From: Candidatus Chloroploca mongolica
GTDB taxonomy: Bacteria; Chloroflexota; Chloroflexia; Chloroflexales; Chloroflexaceae
Assembly: GCF_004762035.2 (NCBI RefSeq)
Contig: NZ_SIJK02000037.1
Span: 1-48,537, forward strand
Reading direction: 5' to 3'
DNA length: 48,537 nt
The notes under the pieces were generated by a model. That model was not told the DNA's origin and did not search any database. It worked only from the letters and a program-made list of their open reading frames with translations. This document shows positions 42,337-48,537 of the stretch, piece by piece; position 1 is the first letter of the stretch; each line of letters begins with the position of its first letter. A program made the position numbers and the translations under genes.

Positions 42337-42666
42337 CTAATCAATGGTCGCGTCACACGCCTTACAGAAACGAACCTTACGGGGCCGACCTTTATGGTCA
42401 GTCTCTTCGAGAAAGCGGTACCCAGTGCGTGAAGCACGCTTGCAGCTAGGGCAAATGAGCATCACATTCGACATATCGAGGGACGCCTCAATATCAATAA
42501 TGCCAGCGGGCTTACCGGGGCCACGAGCTTTGGTATGCCGTTTCACGATATTGAGCCCCTCAACCACCACACGGCCCTCAGACGGAAACATCCGTTTAAT
42601 TTTACCGCTGCGGCCCTTATCTTTGCCCGTGATGATCAGGACTTCATCTCCGGTCTTGACATGCAT
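42337..42666 (-). CDS. rplX: 50S ribosomal protein L24
   Basis: The 109-residue protein opens with the KOW motif ([20 protein letters not shown]) and [15 protein letters not shown]-terminal CPSC...CKAC pair suggests a zinc-stabilised end, as in many longer bacterial L24 proteins. It follows rplN by 95 nt, with two hairpins in the gap. Confidence 0.96.
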   Translation of the reverse strand: MHVKTGDEVLIITGKDKGRSGKIKRMFPSEGRVVVEGLNIVKRHTKARGPGKPAGIIDIEASLDMSNVMLICPSCKRASRTGYRFLEETDHKGRPRKVRFCKACDATID

Positions 42667-42720
42667 AAGACATTCTCCTGGTTAGGTGGCCCAGTTACCG
42701 TAGGAACTGCGCAGCACCTT

Positions 42721-42761
42721 GCCGCTTGGAGCGGCGGTACAAGACGCGGGTCACACGTCTT
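42721..42761 (-). other. Tandem hairpins in the rplN-rplX spacer
   Basis: Directly after the rplN stop, AAGACG (42741-42746) pairs with CGTCTT (42756-42761). Next on the transcribed strand, GCCGC (42721-42725) pairs with GCGGC (42731-42735). No T run follows. The position just after a stop fits a processing or pausing element. Confidence 0.5.
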
Positions 42762-43130
42762 TCAGAGCACCTCAGGGGCCAGGGAAATAATGCGCATAAA
42801 CTGTTTTTCGCGCAGTTCACGTGCCACCGGGCCAAAAATACGGGTACCGCGAGGATTATTCTCTTTCCCAATAATCACGGCCGCATTATCATCAAAGCGG
42901 ATATGCGAACCATCAGAGCGCCCAAACTCTTTCGCGGTACGGATAATCACGGCCCGTACAACTTCGCCTTTTTTAACCGATCCACCGGGTGCGGCTTGCT
43001 TCACACTAGCGACAATGACATCGCCAACACGCCCATACTTCACCCATGAGCCTCCGAGCACACGGATGCACATAATCTGCTTGGCCCCGGTATTATCGGC
43101 CACCTTCAGGCGTGACTGAGGCTGGATCAT
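42762..43130 (-). CDS. rplN: 50S ribosomal protein L14
   Basis: The 122-residue protein begins [20 protein letters not shown] and ends [10 protein letters not shown], the universal L14 pattern. ATG 43130 has GGAG upstream. It lies 5 nt after rpsQ. Confidence 0.97.
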   Translation of the reverse strand: MIQPQSRLKVADNTGAKQIMCIRVLGGSWVKYGRVGDVIVASVKQAAPGGSVKKGEVVRAVIIRTAKEFGRSDGSHIRFDDNAAVIIGKENNPRGTRIFGPVARELREKQFMRIISLAPEVL

Positions 43131-43135
43131 AGCAG

Positions 43136-43408
43136 TTACTCCTCGCCACGTTGCATAATCTCGACGACCATCCACCGTTTCGTACGACTGAGGGGTCGAG
43201 TCTCTTCAATCCGCACCAGATCGCCCACTTTACACGCATTCTCTTCATCGTGGGCGTGAAACTTACTGGTTTTCCGAATAATTTTGCGATAGAGGGGATG
43301 GGGCTTAAGATAATCGACGGCCACCACCACTGTTTTTTCCATCTTATCGCTCACGACCCGGCCAATCTTTTGGACTTTGCGTGGGCCTTGCTGTACCAAA
43401 TCGCTCAT
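43136..43408 (-). CDS. rpsQ: 30S ribosomal protein S17
   Basis: The 90-residue OB-fold protein has [39 protein letters not shown] and [11 protein letters not shown]. It lies 3 nt after rpmC and 5 nt before rplN. Confidence 0.97.
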   Translation of the reverse strand: MSDLVQQGPRKVQKIGRVVSDKMEKTVVVAVDYLKPHPLYRKIIRKTSKFHAHDEENACKVGDLVRIEETRPLSRTKRWMVVEIMQRGEE

Positions 43409-43411
43409 CGC

Positions 43412-43612
43412 CTACTCCTGCTCCAACTCTCGCTCACGCAAGACGGTCTTGATCCGTGCGATCTCTTTTTTGACCTGGCGCGGGCGAGCGGTATTGGTCA
43501 TTCGCCCCATGACCTTCTGAAAGCGCAGATTGAACAACTCTTCAAGATTTGCCTTGAGCTGATCGCGCAATTCAGGGTCCTCGAGGCTACGCAGTTCACT
43601 CGCTCTCTTCAC
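43412..43612 (-). CDS. rpmC: 50S ribosomal protein L29
   Basis: The 66-residue helical protein has [20 protein letters not shown] and [16 protein letters not shown]. The GTG start at 43612 lies inside the 3' end of rplP, a 17-nt overlap, so translation is coupled. Confidence 0.96.
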   Translation of the reverse strand: MKRASELRSLEDPELRDQLKANLEELFNLRFQKVMGRMTNTARPRQVKKEIARIKTVLRERELEQE

Positions 43613-44039
43613 TGCTCACCTCCGCTTCAACTTCATCACGTGTAATGACTTTGCACTTAATCGGCAATTTCTGGGCAGCGCGGCGCATCGCCTCAAGGGC
43701 AATATCTTCGCGGACACCCGCCAATTCAAACATCACACGTCCTGGTTTGACCACAGCCACCCAGTGATCAACACTCCCCTTGCCACCACCCATACGGGTC
43801 TCGGCAGGTTTCTGGGTAACGGGCTTATCGGGAAAGATCCGAATCCAGACCTTACCGCCACGCTTCACATAACCAGTAATTGCACGACGGGCCGCCTCGA
43901 TCTGGCGACTGGTAATCCAGACTGGCTCAAGCGCCATGAGCCCATAATCACCAAACGCAACGCTATTGCCGCGATAGGAGAGACCTTCGCTGCGGCCTTT
44001 TTGCATCTTGCGATATTTCGTACGCTTAGGCAGAAGCAT
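43596..44039 (-). CDS. rplP: 50S ribosomal protein L16
   Basis: The 147-residue protein starts [16 protein letters not shown] and has [17 protein letters not shown] and [22 protein letters not shown] 44039 has GAGGAGGGG upstream; the longer frame lies within rpsC. It overlaps rpsC by 14 nt and rpmC by 17 nt. Confidence 0.97.
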   Translation of the reverse strand: MLLPKRTKYRKMQKGRSEGLSYRGNSVAFGDYGLMALEPVWITSRQIEAARRAITGYVKRGGKVWIRIFPDKPVTQKPAETRMGGGKGSVDHWVAVVKPGRVMFELAGVREDIALEAMRRAAQKLPIKCKVITRDEVEAEVSSEESE

Positions 44040-44772
44040 TATCACCCCTCCTCGGACGGCGCTCACCGCGCTCACTGCGCTCACTGCGCTCGGGCTGGCT
44101 CGAAGCTGCAAGTTGTTGTTCAGCCTGGAGCTTCGCAAGCTGATCAGGAAAGACCTCGCCCTTATAGATCCAGACCTTGACGCCGATGCGTCCATACGTC
44201 GTATGGGCATGAACCTGAGCGTAATCAATATCAGCGCGCAGGGTATGGCGGGGCACCCGACCTTCGCTCTCACTCTGGATGCGCGACATCTCGGCACCGC
44301 CGAGGCGACCCGAGCACTTGATACGCACACCCTGAGCGCCGAGGCGCATCGCCCGTTGCACAGCCTGCTTCATTGCACGCTTATAACTGACACGCTTGCT
44401 AATCTGCTCACCAATGCTTTCGGCAACAAGCTGGGCATCCAGTTCAGGCTGATGGATTTCTTGAATATTCAGCTTAATCTTTTTGCCTGTGCGCTGTTCA
44501 AGCGTACTCTTGAGCAGATCAACATTTGCCCCACGTTTCCCAATCACAATCCCTGGTTTAGCGGTATAGACTGTCACCTCGACCTTATTGGCCGAGCGCT
44601 CGATCTCAATCCGCGAAACCCCGGCATTCGCCAACTCCTTCGCGATCAACTTGCGGAGGGCAAGGTCATCGTGAAGTTGCGCCGTATACATGTCGCCCTC
44701 GGCAAACCACTTGGACTGCCAATCTTTGATATAACCGAGGCGAAAGCCTATCGGATGCACTTTACGTCCCAA
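44026..44772 (-). CDS. rpsC: 30S ribosomal protein S3
   Basis: The 248-residue protein starts at TTG 44772, giving [20 protein letters not shown], with GAGGAGG 6 nt upstream. It has the KH domain ([20 protein letters not shown]) and the S3 C-terminal domain. The last 25 residues are an added charged tail containing [12 protein letters not shown], encoded by a 9-bp tandem repeat near 44059-44094. It lies 96 nt after rplV. Confidence 0.97.
   Translation of the reverse strand: MGRKVHPIGFRLGYIKDWQSKWFAEGDMYTAQLHDDLALRKLIAKELANAGVSRIEIERSANKVEVTVYTAKPGIVIGKRGANVDLLKSTLEQRTGKKIKLNIQEIHQPELDAQLVAESIGEQISKRVSYKRAMKQAVQRAMRLGAQGVRIKCSGRLGGAEMSRIQSESEGRVPRHTLRADIDYAQVHAHTTYGRIGVKVWIYKGEVFPDQLAKLQAEQQLAASSQPERSERSERGERRPRRGDNASA
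44059..44094. repeat. 9-bp tandem repeat inside the rpsC 3' end
   Basis: About four copies of GCGCTCACT, two identical and the outer two varied, lie in frame in rpsC and encode the Ser-Glu-Arg repeats of the S3 tail. Such slippage-prone arrays can change tail length without breaking the frame. Confidence 0.75.
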
Positions 44773-44868
44773 CGAGGACCTCCTCACTTCTGGTACTTCG
44801 CATCAATCCGGGCCACCTACTTGTCGTGAGCCACCAGGCTAGCCGAGACGATGATCCCGGAAAGGCTC

Positions 44869-45213
44869 TTAGTACTCAGATCCATCATCAACGATCACCG
44901 TAATATGGGTCGTCGGCTTACGAATCTGATTTGCCATACCGCGGGCACGAGGCATAAAGCGCTTGAGCACAGGCCCCTGATCGGCATAAATCTGTTTGAT
45001 CGTGAGGGTATCGCGATCAAGATCAAAATTATGCTCAGCGTTGGCGGCAGCCGACTTAATCGTACGAGCGACCTCACGTGCCGCCTTTTGGGGCATATAA
45101 TTGAGCGTTGCCAGGGCTTTATCCACGGGCATCCCACGCACGACATCCATCACCAGACGGACTTTGAGCGGCGAGATGCGCACATAACGGGTAACAGCTT
45201 TGACTTCCATCAT
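44869..45213 (-). CDS. rplV: 50S ribosomal protein L22
   Basis: The 114-residue exit-tunnel protein has [20 protein letters not shown] and a C-terminal [20 protein letters not shown]. Two consecutive ATGs (45213 and 45210) are possible starts. No strong Shine-Dalgarno sequence is visible close by. It lies 90 nt after rpsS, with a hairpin between them. Confidence 0.96.
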   Translation of the reverse strand: MMEVKAVTRYVRISPLKVRLVMDVVRGMPVDKALATLNYMPQKAAREVARTIKSAAANAEHNFDLDRDTLTIKQIYADQGPVLKRFMPRARGMANQIRKPTTHITVIVDDGSEY

Positions 45214-45269
45214 TGTACTCGTTTGTACTCCAGGCACGGGCAGCACGAGGCACAAACCCGTCCATTGTA

Positions 45270-45297
45270 CCACAGGAAGCCGAACGGCTTGCTGTGG
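45270..45297 (-). other. Strong hairpin in the rpsS-rplV spacer
   Basis: CCACAG (45270-45275) pairs with CTGTGG (45292-45297) and AAGCCG (45277-45282) with CGGCTT (45285-45290), with one G:G mismatch between the stems. On the transcribed strand the loop reads GTTC closed by a C-G pair. No T run follows. A processing or attenuation role within the S10 operon is plausible. Confidence 0.6.
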
Positions 45298-45303
45298 CCT
45301 AGC

Positions 45304-45591
45304 CTACTTCATCTTACCGCGCTTATCAGCCTTCTTGCCACCGTGACCACGAAAGAGGCGGGTGGGGGCAAACTCACCAAGCTTATGGCCAACCATATTT
45401 TCGGTGACATAGACCGGCACATGGCGGCGGCCATCATGCACTGCGATCGTGTGTCCAATCATCTGCGGAAAGACGGTCGAGTCACGCGACCAGGTGCGCA
45501 ACACCCGCTTTTCGTTCGCGCGGTTCATGCCCTCGATCCGCTCAAGCAGTTTAATATCTACGTACGGCCCCTTCTTGGACGAACGGGACAT
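45304..45591 (-). CDS. rpsS: 30S ribosomal protein S19
   Basis: The 95-residue protein begins [20 protein letters not shown], has [20 protein letters not shown] and [20 protein letters not shown]. It lies 20 nt after rplB. Confidence 0.97.
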   Translation of the reverse strand: MSRSSKKGPYVDIKLLERIEGMNRANEKRVLRTWSRDSTVFPQMIGHTIAVHDGRRHVPVYVTENMVGHKLGEFAPTRLFRGHGGKKADKRGKMK

Positions 45592-45611
45592 AACACTCCT
45601 CCATCACTACC

Positions 45612-46448
45612 TTAGCCACGATTTGGCTTGCGCCGACGCACAATGAAGGGATCACTGCGCTTGTTATTGCGGGTTTTGACCCCACGGGCTGGCTTGCCCC
45701 ATTTGGTCTTTGGCGTACTCATTCCAATTGGTGCGCGGCCCTCACCACCACCGTGGGGATGGTCACGGGGGTTCATCACCGTACCGCGGACGGTTGGGCG
45801 ACGGCCGAGCCAGCGCGAACGTCCAGCTTTACCAATGCGGACATTCTGGTGATCGGGGTTGCCAACCTGGCCAATCGTCGCCATACAGCGGACGTGGATC
45901 ATCCGCATTTCACCCGAAGGCATCCGCAACGTGGCATAATCGCCCTCTTTTGCCATCAACTGAGCCGACGTACCGGCACTCCGCACCAGCACCCCGCCGC
46001 GGCCGATTTCGAGTTCGACATTATGGATCTGCGTACCAAGGGGAATAGCACTCAACGGCAGCGCATTGCCCACTCGGATATCAGCACTGGGACCACTCAT
46101 CACCTGATCGCCGACCTTCAGGCCAACTGGAGCGATGATATAGCGTTTTTCGCCATCGACATAGGCAACCAGAGCAATGCGAGCCGAGCGATTAGGATCG
46201 TACTCGAGCGCCTGAACCTTGCCAGGAATACCAACCTTATTGCGCTTGAAATCAATAATGCGATAAAAGCGCTTGTGTCCACCGCCACGATGGCGCACCG
46301 TAATGCGCCCCCGATTATTTCGCCCAGCGCGTTTACGCAGGGGCTCGATCAAACCTGGTTCAGGGCGCTTCTTCGTCAGTTCATCAAAGGTTGAGACTGA
46401 CATATTCCGGCGACCTGCCGAGGTTGGTTTATATTTGCGCACACCCAT
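45612..46448 (-). CDS. rplB: 50S ribosomal protein L2
   Basis: The 278-residue protein has [28 protein letters not shown]-like and the C-terminal [20 protein letters not shown], which holds the conserved His near the peptidyl-transferase centre. It lies 12 nt after rplW. Confidence 0.98.
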   Translation of the reverse strand: MGVRKYKPTSAGRRNMSVSTFDELTKKRPEPGLIEPLRKRAGRNNRGRITVRHRGGGHKRFYRIIDFKRNKVGIPGKVQALEYDPNRSARIALVAYVDGEKRYIIAPVGLKVGDQVMSGPSADIRVGNALPLSAIPLGTQIHNVELEIGRGGVLVRSAGTSAQLMAKEGDYATLRMPSGEMRMIHVRCMATIGQVGNPDHQNVRIGKAGRSRWLGRRPTVRGTVMNPRDHPHGGGEGRAPIGMSTPKTKWGKPARGVKTRNNKRSDPFIVRRRKPNRG

Positions 46449-46460
46449 AGATCTCCTCCG

Positions 46461-46745
46461 TTAGCTCTCGAAGATCTCGATACGATCACCCGGAGCGAGC
46501 GTGACAATCGCTTTTTTCCAATCGCGGGTATAGCCAGACTCACGACCACGGCGCTTCATCTTGCCACGCACCGCCATGGTATGAACTTTCAGCACGGTGA
46601 CATTGAAGATTGTCTCGACCGCGTTCTTAATCTCCGGTTTCGAAGAACCACGGAGCACCTCAAACGAATACTTGCCATACTCCATAAGGCCCGTATTCTT
46701 CTCAGTGATGAGAGGGCGCACAATAATTTCGTGCGGCGTTGGCAT
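46461..46745 (-). CDS. rplW: 50S ribosomal protein L23
   Basis: The 94-residue protein has [20 protein letters not shown] and [17 protein letters not shown]. It forms the tunnel-exit docking site for SRP and trigger factor. It starts 2 nt after the rplD stop. Confidence 0.96.
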   Translation of the reverse strand: MPTPHEIIVRPLITEKNTGLMEYGKYSFEVLRGSSKPEIKNAVETIFNVTVLKVHTMAVRGKMKRRGRESGYTRDWKKAIVTLAPGDRIEIFES

Positions 46746-46747
46746 CG

Positions 46748-47416
46748 CTACTCCTCCTCGCTCACCGCCGCCGCCGCGCCGGTGCCATTACCCAGGATGC
46801 TTTCCACCACGGTCAACGCGGCTTGCGGCATCACAATATTATCGTAGTGCAGAAGATCGCGCACATTGAGATAACTGGCGAGCAGGGTTCCAACTTTGGG
46901 AAGATTGCTCGCCGAACGGCGGACAATCATATTCTGCTCACTCTTGCTATCGAGCACGATCAGGGTTTTACCCTCCAGTCCGTGTGCGTTGAGAAACGCA
47001 ATCGCATCTTTGGTACGTGGACGCTCGAAACTCAGGTCGTCAACAAAACGGATCTGAGCTGCCGCGTATTTGACCGAAAGAGCGGAGCGCACGGCGAGCC
47101 GACGCATCTTGCGGGGCATATTGAGCCGATAGGAGCGCGGGTGCGGGCCGTGGGCAACGCCACCACCGGTGCGATGGGGGGCACGTGCCGAACCCTGGCG
47201 TGCACGACCGGTACCCTTCTGGCGATAGAGCTTGCGGGTACTGCCTCTGACTTCACTACGTCCACGCGTATTATGTGTCCCAAGGCGAGCATTCGCGTGC
47301 TGCATCACCACGTACTGATGCATCAACGCCACATTTGGCTCAACGCCAAAGATATACGTGTTGAGCTCGATCGTCCCGATCTGCTCACCTGACTGGTTAT
47401 ACAACTCTGCCTGCAT
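46748..47416 (-). CDS. rplD: 50S ribosomal protein L4
   Basis: The 222-residue protein has [20 protein letters not shown], the extended-loop motif [20 protein letters not shown] and a C-terminal Ala/Glu tail. In other bacteria L4 can repress its own S10 operon. It lies 11 nt after rplC. Confidence 0.96.
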   Translation of the reverse strand: MQAELYNQSGEQIGTIELNTYIFGVEPNVALMHQYVVMQHANARLGTHNTRGRSEVRGSTRKLYRQKGTGRARQGSARAPHRTGGGVAHGPHPRSYRLNMPRKMRRLAVRSALSVKYAAAQIRFVDDLSFERPRTKDAIAFLNAHGLEGKTLIVLDSKSEQNMIVRRSASNLPKVGTLLASYLNVRDLLHYDNIVMPQAALTVVESILGNGTGAAAAVSEEE

Positions 47417-47427
47417 TTTGTTCCCCC

Positions 47428-48057
47428 TTAGCCCTTCACTGCCTTGCGGATCTGCAACAGGCCGTTGCGGGCACCAGGGACAGAGCCCTTGACCAGGATG
47501 AGGTTTTTCTCGGGCAGCACATCAACCACTTCGAGATTCTGAACCATCACCCGTTTGCCACCCATACGACCGGCCATCTTCTGCCCCTTCCAGACCCGAC
47601 CGGGGGTCGTGCCGGCACCAATCGAACCCGGGGCACGATGGCGGTCACTCTGTCCGTGGGTCTTGGGGCCACCGCGGAAGCCGTGGCGTTTGACAACACC
47701 GGCAAAACCGCGCCCCTTGGAATTACCCGCAATATCAACCTTCTGACCGGGCTGGAAGAGATCAACTTTGATAACATCGCCAGGCTTATGGTCTTGTGGG
47801 TGATCGGCACTGAATTCACGCAAAATGCGGAGCAGGACACCAGCCGGCTTCAAGTGACCCTGCCGAGGCCTGGTCAACTTACGAGCTGGAACTTCTTCAA
47901 AGCCGATCTGCACTGCATCGTAGCCATCGCGTTCAGCTACGCGTACCTGTGTCACAACGCAAGGCCCAGCGTTAATCACCGTAACAGGGACAACCTCCCC
48001 TTTTTCGGTGAAGACCTGCATCATCCCCACCTTGCGACCCAACATTCCATGAACCAT
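47428..48057 (-). CDS. rplC: 50S ribosomal protein L3
   Basis: The 209-residue protein begins [20 protein letters not shown] and contains [20 protein letters not shown], the L3 signature with the Gln that is N5-methylated by PrmB in other bacteria. ATG 48057 has GGAGG 7 nt upstream. It lies 58 nt after rpsJ. Confidence 0.97.
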   Translation of the reverse strand: MVHGMLGRKVGMMQVFTEKGEVVPVTVINAGPCVVTQVRVAERDGYDAVQIGFEEVPARKLTRPRQGHLKPAGVLLRILREFSADHPQDHKPGDVIKVDLFQPGQKVDIAGNSKGRGFAGVVKRHGFRGGPKTHGQSDRHRAPGSIGAGTTPGRVWKGQKMAGRMGGKRVMVQNLEVVDVLPEKNLILVKGSVPGARNGLLQIRKAVKG

Positions 48058-48115
48058 ACTGCTACCTCCGCAGCTTACGTCGTTGCGCAGCGGCTGCCTT
48101 TTCTTTCAGTTACAA

Positions 48116-48424
48116 CTACAGTTTGATCTCGATATCAACACCAGCGGGCAGATTGAGTTTCATCAACGCATTAATCGTCTGCTGACTCGGATCGAGCACG
48201 TCGATTAAGCGTTTATGCGTACGAATTTCAAACTGTTCCTGCGAGTCTTTATCGATAAACGGTGAACGCATCACACTATACTTCTCGATGCGGGTTGGCA
48301 ACGGCACAGGGCCGGCGACCAACGCACCAGTCCGTTCGGCAGCGTCAACAATCTGGCGTGCCGACTGATCCAGGATTTTGTGGTCGTATGCCTTGAGGCG
48401 AATACGCACCTTCTGTTTGGCCAT
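48116..48424 (-). CDS. rpsJ: 30S ribosomal protein S10
   Basis: The 102-residue protein has [20 protein letters not shown] and [19 protein letters not shown]. In other bacteria S10 is also NusE, a transcription antitermination factor. It follows tuf by 58 nt. Confidence 0.97.
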   Translation of the reverse strand: MAKQKVRIRLKAYDHKILDQSARQIVDAAERTGALVAGPVPLPTRIEKYSVMRSPFIDKDSQEQFEIRTHKRLIDVLDPSQQTINALMKLNLPAGVDIEIKL

Positions 48425-48440
48425 GGTGTTCCTCTATAAA

Positions 48441-48482
48441 ACACTACGCTAGCGAGTGTAACCTACCCAGGGTACGTACCCT
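48441..48482 (-). other. Two inverted repeats in the tuf-rpsJ spacer
   Basis: ACACT-a-CGC pairs with GCG-AGTGT across a TA loop at 48441-48459. The perfect 14-bp palindrome AGGGTACGTACCCT occupies 48469-48482, directly after the tuf stop. Together they fill most of the 58-nt gap. They could set the tuf:rpsJ expression ratio by partial termination or RNA cleavage. Confidence 0.55.
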
Positions 48483-48537
48483 TTACGCTATGATCTTGGT
48501 GACAACACCCGAGCCGACGGTGCGTCCACCCTCACGG
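48483..48537 (-). CDS. tuf: Elongation factor Tu, C-terminal end (partial)
   Basis: The last 17 codons and stop read REGGRTVGSGVVTKIIA, the C-terminus of bacterial EF-Tu. The rest of the gene lies beyond the window edge. The tuf-rpsJ junction marks the beginning of the S10 operon. Confidence 0.92.
   Translation of the reverse strand, partial: REGGRTVGSGVVTKIIA

Overview
The window looks like chromosomal DNA of a filamentous anoxygenic phototroph of the Chloroflexota (order Chloroflexales, probably near Oscillochloris, Chloroploca or Viridilinea). This is an inference. It rests on moderately high GC, frequent GTG and TTG starts, a CrtI-type carotenoid enzyme, an ANTAR response regulator, Eis-type and UbiB-type proteins, and a gene order running rpmF, DUF177, coaD, rsmD into the ribosomal superoperon. 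No phage, transposase, CRISPR array, tRNA or rRNA gene was seen.

Layout. 1-110: a 12-bp minisatellite and a perfect 17-bp inverted repeat, then the sigma70-type promoter of tdk. 174-2113 (+): thymidine kinase, a degenerate GT2-like protein and a helical protein. 2193-3233 (-): a DUF697-like membrane protein. 3462-4046 (+): an ANTAR response regulator. 4140-11316 (-): a tightly packed run of UbiB/ABC1 kinase, TPR protein, small membrane protein, methyltransferase, Eis-like acetyltransferase and GT4 glycosyltransferase. 11481-13229 (+): a small helical protein and ffh. 13307-17783 (-): S41 protease-like lipoprotein, penicillin-binding protein and a membrane histidine-kinase-like protein. 18184-25623 (+): unknown acidic protein, miaB, TPR/acidic protein, AAA ATPase, CpaF/TadA secretion ATPase and a CrtI-family oxidoreductase.

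25624-26440 has no credible ORF. It carries a good promoter (TTGCAT, 17 bp, TGC-TATGAT), about 600 nt rich in nested hairpins including a likely three-way junction, and a strong GC hairpin with a short T run. I read it as a gene for a large structured non-coding RNA that matches no family I can recognise. It is the best candidate in the window for something undescribed.

26441-48537 (-) is one long unidirectional block read from tuf: S10-spc-alpha ribosomal genes with secY, adk, infA and rpoA, then rplQ, truA, rplM, rpsI, rsmD, coaD, a coiled-coil gene, DUF177, rpmF, fabH and fabD. Many genes overlap by 1-17 nt, and map is missing between adk and infA. Several wider spacers carry strong hairpins that may process or attenuate the message.

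Starts were moved from the longest ORF wherever a Shine-Dalgarno sequence, a promoter or the family N-terminus indicated a different codon. Membrane segments, domain limits and pairings were judged by eye.
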